Shown here: piece by piece, positions 44,402 to 55,365 of the stretch
Position numbering within the stretch: position 1 is the stretch's first letter
How the letters are laid out: every line of letters starts with the position of its first letter
Assembly: GCA_019802505.1 (NCBI GenBank)
Contig: JAFMOC010000002.1
Location: forward strand, 1,696,501 to 1,760,500
Direction of reading: 5' to 3'
Length of the DNA: 64,000 bases
Source: Corydoras sp. C115
Lineage: Eukaryota > Chordata > Actinopteri > Siluriformes > Callichthyidae
The notes under the pieces: generated by a model
Told to the model about the DNA's origin: nothing
The model's database searches: none
What the model saw: the letters and a program-made list of their open reading frames with translations, nothing else
Program-made: the position numbers and the translations under genes

Positions 44402-44769
44402 AATTTAGCCCTGGGCGGCACGGTGGCTTAGTGGTTAGCACGTTCGCCTCTCAGCGCTAGGGATTCCCGGTTCGAATCCCCATCTGGGTGGAGTTTCCAT
44501 GTTCTCCCCGTGTCCGCGTGGGTTTCCTCCGGGTTCTCCGGTTTCCTCCCACTGTCCAAAAACATGGATCAAGTTAATTGAGTTCTCTAAATTGCCCCAT
44601 ATAGAGTGTGTTTGAGTGTGTGAGTGTGTACCCAGTGATGGATTGGCGCCCTGTCCTGGGTGTATCTGCCCAGCGCCCGAGATGTTCTCCCCTGGATGGG
44701 CATGGGGAACCCCACCGCTACCCTGATAGAGGATAGAGTGGGAGATAATGAATGAATGAATTTAGCCCT
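44402..44769 (+). mobile_element. DANA/mermaid-type SINE, young full-length copy
   Basis: Body 44413-44758 between AATTTAGCCCT duplications (44402-44412, 44759-44769). It has nearly no differences from 6403-6759 and 31425-31767. Confidence 0.95.
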
Positions 44770-44921
44770 CTTGTAATGGGACTACATGTTCTTTTTGTGT
44801 TGGCTGCTTCCTCTCTCTGTTTGCTTACCTGATATTTTATGTGTGCTGTAATAAACCTTTGAACTGATGTCTGTATATTGTTTTCTTTGGAGTTGCTGTG
44901 ACAACATTCTTTTAAGAAGAG

Positions 44922-45250
44922 TGGTTTGAAATACAAAAGGGCACGGTGGCTTAGTGGTTAGCACTGGGTGGAGTTTCCATGTTGTCCGCGTGGGTTTCCT
45001 CCGGGTTCTCCGGTTTCCTCCCACAGTCCAAAAACATGGATCAAGTCAATTGAGCTCTCCAAATTGCCCCATATAGAGTGTGTATGTGTGCGTGTCTGTG
45101 TGAGTGAGTGTGTGATAGATTGGTGCCCTGTCCTGGGTGTATCTGCCCAGCGCCCGAAACGTTCTCCCCTGGATGGGCATGGGGAGCCCCCCCGCGAACC
45201 TAATGTAGGATAAAGCGGAAGATAATGGATGGATGAATGGTTTGAAATAC
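44922..45250 (+). mobile_element. DANA/mermaid-type SINE with deleted head
   Basis: Body 44935-45237 between TGGTTTGAAATAC duplications (44922-44934, 45238-45250). The tRNA-like head jumps from GTTAGCAC directly to TGGGTGGAGTTTCC, so the B box is missing. Confidence 0.94.
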
Positions 45251-45698
45251 TTTTTCTTGGGATGACCTTTAAGATTTATGTATTTATTTATACATTTACT
45301 CATTCCTGATGATACTATGCATGAATATATTATGTCAGTGTTAAGTGCATGCTTTTGCTCCAGCTGGCCCAGGACTCATAGTGTAGTCAAGAACACAAGT
45401 CAAACATCTCCTTTTTCAGTTCTATCATGAAGTAGAATTAGGCACACTAATTCTACTTCACACTAATTTTGTTTCAATTACTGTATGCTGCATAATGTTG
45501 TGTGTATTATAAAGCAAACAAAAGAGCATGCTTTATTATAAAAAAGGAAGAGTGACAATTATAAAAGTGTAATTGTAGTTTAAGCTCATCAATCAGATAT
45601 GATTGTGTTGTACATGCTTTATATGCTCTCAATTAGTGCTTTACCTGCCTTAACGGCAGAATGAAAATGTGATCACTGTGCATTTTTTAATTCAAAGT
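45251..45698. other. Spacer, no recognised feature
   Basis: AT-rich interval. Nothing recognised. Confidence 0.4.
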
Positions 45699-45783
45699 AA
45701 ATCTCCTAGGCAGCGCACTAATCGTTCCACCAATCAGAAGACGCTGCCTAGGAGGCGCAATTAGTAATTGTTGGCCTCACCTG

Positions 45784-45837
<54 letters not shown>

Positions 45838-46208
45838 CCTGCTCTTAACCAGGTGATTTATCTGGATTTTGTGCGTTTTGTTTGCCACGGTGGTGAGTCA
45901 GACATGTGCTTATGCTTTTTACTCATGGTGTTTTTCTTTCCCCTTCTCTTTTTCAGGATCCTGGCTGCCCAGTTAGGGACACAGGTACCCCTTGGGGATT
46001 CGTAGATCGATGGGGGTCCAAGTAGGAAACAACATGGGGTAACTAGGGCTACAAAGGGACAGTGTTTTTTTGTTTGTTTGTTCTTTTTTCATTTCTGGCA
46101 GTCAGGATTTTTACGCAGTATGCACAAGCCCTTGTGTGGTTTACTTGCCTGTGAGACGTATGCTTTATGTTTGAGTTGTTTTTTTTTTTAGGGGTCGAGG
46201 ATTGGATC
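45699..46208 (+). mobile_element. Partial LTR, plus orientation (family of 48739-49497)
   Basis: From ATCTCCTAGGCAGCGCACTA to GGGGTCGAGGATTGGATCAT it is the inverse of most of the solo LTR at 48739-49497. The 5' end is missing and the 3' part is cut off at 46208, where an inverted SINE piece begins. Its TATA region is expanded to a long TA microsatellite (45787-45832). Confidence 0.85.
45787..45832. repeat. (TA)n microsatellite inside an LTR
   Basis: About 23 TA units at the place where the related solo LTR (49311-49322) has only about six. Confidence 0.95.
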
Positions 46209-46211
46209 ATG

Positions 46212-46352
46212 GTCAGGGCGCCAGTCTATCGCTGGGCACACACTCACAGACACGCACACAAACACACATTGTACATGGGGCAATTTGGAGAACTCAATTG
46301 ACTTGATCCATGTCTTTGGACTGTGGGAGGAAACCGGAGAACCCGGAGGAAA
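46212..46352 (-). mobile_element. SINE fragment, inverted copy of part of 46525-46872
   Basis: Central SINE piece from CAGGGCGCCAGTCTATCGCT to AACCCGGAGGAAACC in minus orientation. It shares unusual variants with the full SINE at 46525: the inverse of TGTACAATGTGTGTTTG, and CCAAAGACATGG where other copies have CCAAAAACATGG. Confidence 0.85.
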
Positions 46353-46524
46353 CCTGCTGCATGTATATATCTGCTGCATGTATATATTTTATATATATAA
46401 CAGCTAAAATCAAAAAACCTCATTACATAAGCAATGTCAGTAAAAAGGTCAATATATTACTTATGAAAAATATATACATGCAGCAGGGGTTGACTTGAAT
46501 TTACAGGAAACTAATCTTATGAAC

Positions 46525-46872
46525 GGGCGGCACGGTGGCTTAGTGGTTAGCACGTTCGCCTCTCAGCACTAGGGATTCCCGAGTTTCCATGTTTCCCTCC
46601 CCCGTGTCCGCGTGGGTTTCCTCCGGGTTATCCGGTTTCCTCCCACAGTCCAAAGACATGGATCAAGTCAATTGAGTTCTCAAAATTGCCCCATGTACAA
46701 TGTGTGTTTGTGTGTGTGTCTGTATGTGTGAGTGTGTGCCCAGCGATAGATTGGCGCCCTGTGCTGGGTGTATCTGCCCAACGCCCGAAACATTCTCCCC
46801 TGGATGGGCATAGAGAACCCCCCGCGACCCTAATATAGGATAAAGCAGAAGATAATGAATGAATGAATGAAT
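46525..46872 (+). mobile_element. DANA/mermaid-type SINE
   Basis: Full-length copy with a short deletion after the B-box region (GGGATTCCCGAGTTTCCATG: the GGTTCGAATCC box is gone). Imperfect AATCTTA flanks suggest an eroded target duplication. Confidence 0.9.
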
Positions 46873-46936
46873 CTTACATAAAACATGAAAAACAAATACT
46901 GTTTGGTCCCTGAGTGCATCTGAAATTATCCCTTTG

Positions 46937-47246
46937 TGTCACGATCTGAGCAGAACAAAAACAAAAAGGTCGGACACCCAGTGGCAGAGCAAGGAGGCTT
47001 CAAGTGCCTGCTGGTGAGGAACTCCGTGGTCGCCCGGGACCCTGATCCAATCCTCGACCCCGAAAGAAAAGAAAAACTCAAACATAAAGCATACGTCTCA
47101 CAGGCAAGTATACCACACAAGGGCTTGTGCTTACTGCGTAAAAATCCTGACTGCCAGAAATGAAAAAAGAACAAACAAACAAAAAAACACTGTCCTTTTG
47201 TAATCCTAGTTACCCCAAGTTGTTTCCAACTTGGACCCCCATCGAT

Positions 47247-47276
<30 letters not shown>
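46937..47276 (-). mobile_element. Partial LTR, minus orientation
   Basis: Starts TGTCACGATCTGAGCAGAAC and runs through ATCCAATCCTCGACCCC and CTTACTGCGTAAAAATCC to CCCCATCGATCTATAA, where it ends in a TA run. It matches 48739-49497 in the same orientation and 45699-46208 in inverse, and lacks the LTR 5' half. Confidence 0.85.
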
Positions 47277-47277
<1 letters not shown>

Positions 47278-47764
47278 TTTCCTTTTCACTGTTTAAAAAG
47301 AAGTTAATTTGAGGTTTAAAACTACTTTTATACATACTACAGAAGTTAGGGCAGGAGCATCCGACCCTCTTTAGAATGTGACGTGATTGTGTGCACGGTG
47401 AATTTATACACACATTTTGTCCTTTCTGTTTTCCTAATAAATTGCACTTCAACTTAGTAGCAACTTGCCTCCTTCTGGTGTACTTGTTGTACACAGGTTC
47501 AGATAAAGGGTTATTTTTCTTTTCTGCTGCATTACTGAAATACTTGACTTTTATTCGGGTGGGCTCGAGTCTCTCAGCAAGTGATAACAGCTGCTAGAAT
47601 GCATTAACCTGGCACATGCTGTACCAGTCACCAAATTTGTCTCTTTGGATTTTTTAGACTGTGAGACAGTGGGGAAACAAACAAGTTTGTTTTAGCATAA
47701 TGTAAAATGTCTTAGTCAATACAAAGGTTGCATTGGAGATTTAAATCATTAAATCAAAAAACAT
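47277..47764. other. Spacer, no recognised feature
   Basis: No gene or repeat recognised. Confidence 0.4.
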
Positions 47765-47765
47765 G

Positions 47766-48054
47766 TCCCCATGTCCATCCAAGTGAGAACGTTTTGGGCG
47801 CTGGGCAGATACACCCAGGACAGGGTGCCAATCTATCACTGGGCACACACTAACTCACACAAATACACTCTATATGAGGTAATTTGAAGAACTCAATTGA
47901 CCATGATCCATGTTTTTGGAGGAAAACAGAGAACTCAGAGGAAACTCTCGCAGACACGGGGATAACATGGAAACTCCACCCAGATTGGGATTCGAACCGG
48001 GAATCCCTAGTGCTGAGTGGCAAATGTGCTAATCACTAAGCCACCATGCCACCA
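47766..48054 (-). mobile_element. DANA/mermaid-type SINE, older copy
   Basis: Minus-oriented copy lacking the 3' tail. It has many substitutions (for example CTCTCGCAGACACGGGGATA) and an ATTCGAACCGGGAATCCCTA head. Confidence 0.88.
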
Positions 48055-48733
48055 TTAGCTACATATATTAAAAAAAATAAAAAAAATAGAAAACGGTACG
48101 AAGGTATTAAAACCAGAACACCAGCTTCTGCTGCTTAAGTATTTTGGCTTTGTGCAGTTAAATAAAAGTTCTATAACATAAATGCTTAAGTTTCAGGTAA
48201 GCACATTGTACTGTGTATTATAATGTATGGTTAAAATTTTGGTTTTAGTCCTTGTGACATGTGTGGGCATCTATGTAAAGTCCCCACCATACACTAATAC
48301 ATGATGTTATCTGTCTCTGCTCTTTTCCGGGAAAGGAATGCACTTGGGTTAGGCATGGAGACATTTGGGCCATTTCATACTGTTGGATGGATTCTTAGGA
48401 AGTAATTCAGGGGAGATATGAGTAAGACTTCACACATGCACGCTTTCATGAGCAGCCAAATGGGACTTCGTATGGCAGGAAATATTTTGAAAGACAATCT
48501 TTTATAGGACACAGTAATATATGACTAACCCACAAAAATTTGGAGTAACCACAAAACTGGCTATTTACACATTACTCAGATGGAGTGAAGAGGCAAAGCA
48601 GTAGAGATGACCAGGAAAATCCCATGCTGTTTGTTCCAGTTGGTCTCAGGCCATTAACAAGTTTTTATGAACTCTTCTTATAAAGAAAGGCATCCATTAT
48701 AAAGGATGATATTTTTTTAATTTGTCAAAGGCA
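48055..48733. other. Spacer, no recognised feature
   Basis: No gene or repeat recognised. Confidence 0.4.
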
Positions 48734-49502
48734 AGGCATGGCACGATCTGAGCAGATCAAAAATAAAGAAAAAGGTTGGACACCCAGTTGCAGAGCAAGG
48801 AGGCTTCACTTTATTAATATTAGGCAGAACAGGGGAAAAAAAAAAACCTCCTATTTGGAGAGATAACCGGGTGAGGAAACAGGGGGCGTGACCGCTGAGG
48901 AGAGCCAGGCCTGCTGGTGAGGAACTCCGTGGTCGCCCAGGACCCTGATCCAATCCTCGACCCCTAAAAAGAAAACTCAAACATAAAACATATGACTCAC
49001 AGGCAAGTATACCACACAAGGGCTTGTGCTTACTGCGTACAAAATTATCCTGACTGCCAGAAAAGAAAAAAAAAGGACGCAAGCAAACAAAACCACTGTC
49101 CCTTTGCAGTCCTAGTTACCCCAACTTGGACCCCCCATTGATCTACGAATCCCCAGGGGGTACCTGTGTCCCTAACTGGGTAGCCAGGATCCTGAAAAAG
49201 AGAAGGGAAATGGCAAAACACCAGGAGTACAAACAACCTCACAAGCGCATGTCTGACTCACCACCGTGGCAAACAAAACGCAGCCTCGCCTGGGTTAAGA
49301 GCAGGGGGATATATATATATAAGGCTCAACCCAGGTGAGGCCAACAATTACTAATTGCATCTCCTAGGCAGCGTTTTCTGATTGGTGGAACGATTAGTGC
49401 GCTGCCTAGGAGATGAAGCCAGCCATTTTGTGAGGTAAGATGGCGCCCTTGTCGGGAGTCAGGCTTCAAAGTAGAAGTCCCGACCGGGTGCCTAACAAGG
49501 CA
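48734..49502 (-). mobile_element. Solo LTR with 5-bp target duplication
   Basis: LTR 48739-49497 (759 bp). In its own orientation it begins TGTTAGGCACCCGGTCGGGA and ends CAGATCGTGCCA, where the last bases are slightly mutated from GTGACA. The direct repeat AGGCA borders it (48734-48738, 49498-49502). An AATAAAGTGAAGCC polyA signal (about 48807-48820 on plus) and a TA-rich TATA region (49311-49322) fit this orientation. Confidence 0.88.
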
Positions 49503-49575
49503 AAGCAAGTTTATTTATAATGCACCTTATATAATTGATATAGGACTCATAAAAACAATTTAAAATAATTAAAAT

Positions 49576-49910
49576 CAATACAAAATGGGCGGCATGGTGG
49601 CTTAGTGGTTAGCACGTTCGCCTCTCAGCACTGGTTCGAATCACAATCTGGGTGGAGTTTCCATGTTCTCCCCGTGTCCGTGTGGTTTCCTCTGGGTTCT
49701 CCGATTTCCTCCCACAGTCCAAAAACATGGATCAAGGTGAATTGAATTCTCCAAAATTGCCCCATATAGAGTGTGTCTGTGTGAGTGAGTGTGTGCCCAG
49801 CGATAGATTGGCACCCTGTCCTGGGTGTATCTGCCCAGCGCCCAAAATGTCCTCACCTGGATGGGCATGGGGAACAGCAGAAGATAATCGATGGATGGAC
49901 AATACAAAAT
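49576..49910 (+). mobile_element. DANA/mermaid-type SINE
   Basis: Body 49587-49899 between CAATACAAAAT duplications (49576-49586, 49900-49910). There are short deletions in the head (CTCAGCACTGGTTCGAATCA) and in the 3' domain. Confidence 0.94.
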
Positions 49911-50832
49911 ACATAAAAGTGTAAAAGCATTAAAATATATATAATATATACATCATTATATTTAATATGTATTGTAAAATTGGGTGCTACAATATTTACT
50001 CGATTGTTGGCCTTTGTGAATGCTTACTTAAGAATTAGCTCAGTTAAACAAATGTCATAAACAGTCTGAAAGTGCAATTGTTTGCTGAAAAAAGTCTGAA
50101 GATATAGCAATTACTCGAGAATGCAAGCCATGCTCTCTTGTCCAATATCTCAAAAATCACCTTACACATGCTTGAAGATTTGCCATAAGAGTAGAAGAAG
50201 TAATAAATACAAATAAGGATATATTAATGTATATAGGGCTGCAATAAGCACTTATAAAACTAGATATAATGACACTAAAGTGGACTAAGTTATTAAGAAC
50301 AAATAAAATTAAATTAAGTAAAGGTCCATTTTCTAACCCTTACATATTGGAACTTAAGAAAAATGCCCACAGTCTAAAATTTACAATTCAATCAAAATAT
50401 ATCTGCTTAAAGATATCTCCAAATTTTCTCCTGTGTAATATGGCTCAGTTTTGTCATGTTAATGCCCCCTAAAAATAGAGCAAGATAATCAACACCCAGA
50501 TGCCCAACATATACATAATTGTCCTTTACAGTCCAGGTACAGTACAGGTTACAAACTAAATTTGATACTCAACTGTATTCAGTAATGTCACATGGAAAAC
50601 CTTGAAAGCAATATAGGCAGCTATGATAGAAGTAAAAACAAAAGAGCAGTGTATCTCACATCTTTGTTTTGCACTGTTTTGATGTCCATTTCAACATCAT
50701 ACATCAGCTGGCCCCTAAAAAGAGTCTGCAAGTGAAAGTGAAACCCTATCCTGCTAGTAGACTTTTAGAATGTGTATTCAATTAGAGCATGTACCTTGCT
50801 GACCCTACTTCCGCTAGCAGCCTTTTAATTTA
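49911..50832. other. Spacer, no recognised feature
   Basis: AT-rich DNA before the retrotransposon cluster. Nothing recognised. Confidence 0.4.
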
Positions 50833-51459
50833 GTTAGTGTTACACTCAGCAATGATTCTCAGAGGAAGCTGCGTTAGCTAAGCTCTGGGAGATGCATGAA
50901 AACTAGTGGAGTCAGGAAACCTGTGGTTCATGCAATAGTGTTAAAGAAAGCAACAGAACACAAAACAGAGGATCACACATGAGTCAACAATATCAATGCT
51001 GATCTGATCACAAACACAAAAGCTAATGAATATATAACTAAAACAAACCACCTGACTAGAAACAAGAACCAATAACAAAAGTCAGTTAATTAACTCAAAC
51101 AAGGGGAGTAATAAAGACTAAACTAAAACAAAACCAAAACACAAAATGTAAGGAGTGAAACCCACTCCTTACAGTATGCCCCCGCCCAAAAAAAATATGC
51201 GACGCTGGAGGAGCAAAGGCCGATGGTGTGGAAGGCAACATAGGAGAATATGGGGCAGGTTGCCCCAGGCCCCGTGGGGCAAATATCCATACTGGTGGGT
51301 TGTTAGGCAGTTTGTAAAACCCAGCTGTGTTGTCGAAAAGGGCAAAACGGCGTATGGGCCCTATGAGGCGACAATGGCCCGGGAAGTTCTTAGCATGGAG
51401 GCAGCACGTGGGTTGTTTAGAGGCATGGAGGAGGTGGCATGGTAGCAGTACCGCTCTCT

Positions 51460-51605
51460 CGGAGCGGAACGACTGGCAGGGGGTGCACTCGGCAAGGACC
51501 GATGGCTGGGGGCTCTCTCAGTGCGGACCAACTGGCAGGGGGTGCTCCCAGGCACGGACCGACTGGCAGGGGGTGCTCTTGGTGTAGACAGATTGGCAGG
51601 GGAAG
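51460..51605 (-). repeat. GC-rich minisatellite inside the LTR element
   Basis: Four to five imperfect units built around CGGACCGACTGGCAGGGGGT (plus strand). The minus-strand form (GAGCACCCCCTGCCAGTCGG) resembles the 30-bp unit at 58428-58670. Confidence 0.8.
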
Positions 51606-51613
51606 TCAGGAGG

Positions 51614-52295
51614 TCAGAGTCTGGGGCAGATCAAAGGTGGGAAACTGCAAAAACAGGGAAGATTGGGCATAACGTACGCAGTATAAGCGTCAGACCCTCT
51701 CGCTGCTCTTGCATCTGACTCCTCACCCACTTCGGACATGGAGGATTCCACAGCCCCATTAGTAGGAAGCCTTACCTTGTGTCCCAACCGGACGCCTAAT
51801 ACCTCAAAGTTTGAAATGTCTCCACTGTTTGGGCTTGAGTGCCGTTTTAGGTGGTGCGGATCGCTTAATTGTGCACCTAGAGAGGCCAGCCAGGGCCCCT
51901 CAGAAGTGGCAGCAGGCAACCGAAAAGAGGCCGGGACAGGAAAATGTCTGGGGCAGGCATAGGGTGAGACGTGACACGCACAGGGACGTTTTAACAGTGT
52001 GGGATGAACTTATGGGCGATGTGTTTAGGGGCCTCGTAAAGTGAGAGTAGGGCTCAGGCCCCAAATCCAGAGAGTTAAGCAGGACATGAGCTCGGAGAAT
52101 GTGTCCCAACAGGAAGCAATCAAACAATTCAACCTCGGAGTCGCTTAGGGCATCGGCACACTCCTCAGAACGCCAAGATTCTCTATCCTGATGGCTCCTA
52201 ACCGCTTCTTCCCACCACCACGGTGTTGACATGGTGCACACTACCAAAGAACGGTATGACTGGGGAAACAAACACAGAACACAGAACCGAATCAC
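51614..52295 (-). pseudogene. Gag-like remnant of non-autonomous LTR element
   Basis: Minus-strand open stretches at 52295-51900 and 51919-51614 hold an acidic segment (ECADALSDSEVELFDCFLLG) and patches matching the plus-strand ORF at 57939. I recognise no enzyme motif or zinc knuckle. It is called gag-like because of its position between LTRs; the function is not shown. Confidence 0.45.
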
Positions 52296-52729
52296 TAGCC
52301 CTAGGAGCCGATTTGCTCGACAGTGGGAGACGGAGTAGAATGGCTTGGAGGAAGGGCTAGTCCTGACAGATTAGATATGGGGGTTCACAAAAATGTAAAG
52401 CCATGGTGGTGTGGTGCCGAGTTTATGCAGCTGAATGAGAACAGAATTAGCTTACCGGGCGGAGAGGTCATGGACTCACAGACACATCTGATTCATAAGA
52501 CCGGCATTCTGTGACACTCTGCAATGATCCTCAGAGGACGCTGCTAAGAGCTGGGAGACATGCAAAAATGAGCTGAATGGAGGCAGGAAACCCGTGGTTC
52601 ATGCAATAGTGTTTATTAAAGCAACAGAACACAAAACAGAGGATCGCAAGCTAGTCAACAAAATCCGGTCAGATCACAAAAAATCTAAAAAATATATAAC
52701 TAAAACAGAGCACCTGACTATATGTTCCA

Positions 52730-53690
52730 GGGGATTCTTTCTGCAAATTCTTCTTCCGGCAGTTTACTCTCACTCTGCTTCGGCTCTCTTTTCGACTCTT
52801 CTGAAGTTCTTCACCCCAGTAGGGTTGCTTACTTCTGTGTTTTCGCTGGCGTTCCTCGAGTGCATGAACTTATGTATTGCGAAGGCGTTACACAGCGGAT
52901 TTATTTGGCCGTTCACATCCCCCGCTGCCTCTGGGTTCTTTTTTGTTCCCAAGGCTGGTGGGGAATAACGCCCAAGTATTGACTTTCGCAACCTCTAATT
53001 AAACATGTCTACACGGGGCCCAGATATTTACCAAATTGGACCTCCAAAACACCTAAAATTTGGTCCGCATATGTAAACGGGATGAATGGAAGATGGCGTT
53101 TATTACCACGTCAGTGCATTACCACCTTCCTTGGGTGGAAATTGCCCAGATCATCCACTGGGATCACTCCATTTCAATGTGTCTTGGGGTACAAACCACC
53201 ATTTGCTCCATGGGCAGGTGTGTCACTGAGGCACCAGCAGTTGATGCTTGGTTCCAGCTGTAGCGAGGAAATATGGGCTCAGGTTCACTGGCGTGTCGAG
53301 TTTGTGGTTCGTCAGTTTAAACGGTTCACCGAGCATACCCGGGGTCCCACACCTTCCTTCAAGATCGGAGACACGTTATGAGATGTTGGCTGGGTACTCG
53401 CAAGCTGCTTCTATGGTTTCTTGGTCCTGGCTGTCATTAATGAGGTCTCTGTGTGTGTGAAGTCCATTGGAGGGAATCCACCAGGGAGCCTTCCAATGGT
53501 GATTAGTCTAATATTTATTCTGTCTTCTTCCTGCTGGATTCTCGCCGGTGTAGAGGTAAGCTCCAGTATTTGGTGGACTGGGAGAAGCTGGGTATTGGTG
53601 GAGGACATTCTAGATGCTGATCTCATCAGGGACTTACATTGGAGTCACTCTGAGTGCCCCACTCCCCGTCCCAGGGGTTGACCTCCATGC
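52730..53690 (+). pseudogene. Chromovirus (Ty3/gypsy) pol fragment with internal deletion
   Basis: Near 52855-52965 the plus strand gives ALHSGFIWPFTSPAASGFFF, an RT fingers block. At 53060-53115 it gives VRICKRDEWKMAFITT, the RT block before the palm. It then passes, without YxDD, RNase H or the integrase core, into integrase C-terminal sequence (53155-53380: STGITPFQCVLGYKPPFAPW, SEEIWAQVHWRVEFVVRQFK). A chromodomain-like end follows at 53560-53660 (DWEKLG, WVLVEDILDADLIRDLHWSH). Frames shift several times. The chromodomain places it among chromoviruses. Confidence 0.82.
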
Positions 53691-53699
53691 CAAGGCAAA

Positions 53700-55082
53700 T
53701 GCATCCGCTTGTACCCAGGGCCTTTTACCATTCAGGCACCTTTTTCCACCTTTTTTTTCCAAAACTTTTATAAAAATCTACAACACAATTCTATGTCTTA
53801 TTTTTGGACTTATTTTAGCCACCCATTGTAGAAATAACAGCCGAACACAGCTATGGCATATTTTTAACAATGAAACTCAGATATTGTTTAAATAGTTCTA
53901 ACCAACATTGCAGTTGTAGGTTGCCTTGCTTTCAGGTCTATTGTCTTGTTCCAAGTCTATTGTCTTGTTTTTTACAAAGTTACTGACATAACCTAGAAGG
54001 GGGTTTTGTTGCCATTTTCTTGCCACATGAACCCCTGATCAACAAGGCATATTCCAGGGGGCATTTTATGTATAAGGACAATATAAAAATTGTTTTTGTC
54101 ATAAACTGCCCCAGGTGATGAACATTAAATATACAAACACAGATGACAGGGCGTACAGAAGCCTCATAGAAGACATAGTTCCGACAAAGAATGAAGCCAG
54201 AAGACTGAAGCATGTCAGTTGTTTACTATTTCATCTAGAGAATCTAGTCTTACCGGGTAAGTAAAGAAGCGGGCAGAATGCAGAAAAAGTCCTTTGAGGC
54301 AAGTTACATTGAGGCACCTCCAAACTTATGGAGTCGTTAAATGACCTTATGTGGAGCAGAAGGGGACCCCTGCAGCAAATGGTAAGACAGGTAATCTGTC
54401 AGCCCAGTATTGGTGCTCATTCCCTGGCAAGGCACAGGGAGAAATGCTGAAATGTTAGAGGATAGACACTCACATACAGAACTGGCTTCTGCTTAATTCG
54501 TCACACAAAATGAGCACTCTCCTAATTCATCATATAGGTTATTTTCCTGCACAGACGCTAAATCTGTTATATCAGCAGGGGTAACGGAACAGATTACAGA
54601 TACAGTGTTCTCACATCATCTCATTACAGGTTTGGAGCTAACATTTGCCCATAGTTTGGGTTTTATGGTGTTCATTCACCAGGGCATTGTGTTAATAACC
54701 CTGTAGCAACAACATAACATTTTTATCAGTCGATAAGTAGGTTTTAGGTTTGCCAGAGATGTAGTATTCATGACAGGTGCGTCCAACAACCCCATAAAGT
54801 CTTTTTTAGACTTTATGCATTACTAGGACTTTCAAAGGTCAATACAGTGTGGTAGTCAATTTACCTGTGAAAAAATACAAAATACAATCTTATGCTCCAT
54901 GAAGCACTCTTTTACAATGTGAACCCAAGGTCATTTTGTAATATAAGCAAGTTATTATGTAAAAAATGATTTGGTAATATGCATACACATATAATTCTCA
55001 GCATCTCAACATGGATCAAATAGAGTTCAAGTTTCTCTCAGTTTATTATTATAATTAATTTTTGCAGTACACTATATTTTTC
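53700..55082. other. Spacer, no recognised feature
   Basis: About 1.4 kb between a pol fragment and a SINE, with no coding motif recognised. Confidence 0.4.
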
Positions 55083-55083
55083 A

Positions 55084-55365
55084 TCCATCCATCCATCTTC
55101 TGCTTAATCCTCTACTAGGGTTGCAGGGGGGTTCCCCAAGCCGATCCAGGGTAGAAGAATGGGGCGCCAATCTATTGCTGGGCACACACTCACTCACACA
55201 GACACACAAACACAGGTTTTGGACTGTGGGAGGAAACCAGAGTACCCGGAGGAAACCCACGCAGACACGGAGAGAACATGGAAACTCAACCCAGCTTAGG
55301 ATTCGAACTGTGAATCCCCAGCTCTGAAAGGCGAATGTGCTAACCACTCAGCCACCTTGCCGCCT
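55084..55365 (-). mobile_element. DANA/mermaid-type SINE, older copy
   Basis: Minus-oriented copy with CCATCCATCCATCTTCTGC at the tail side and ATTCGAACTGTGAATCCCCA at the head. Much of the 3' domain is missing. Confidence 0.9.

Larger units (their letters stand above)
50838..52721 (-). mobile_element. Non-autonomous LTR retrotransposon (gag-like only)
   Basis: The left LTR (50838-51173) reads TGTTACACTCAGC...ACTCCTTACA on plus. A second, partial copy starts at 52510 (TGTGACACTCTGCAATGATC) and is lost after 52721. Next to the left LTR is a T-run plus GGGCGGGGGCA in the minus direction, fitting a polypurine tract, so the element points to minus. The 1.3-kb interior has no protease or RT motif. 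It carries a ~31-36 bp minisatellite (51460-51605) and patches shared with the element at 57042-59070. Confidence 0.75.
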
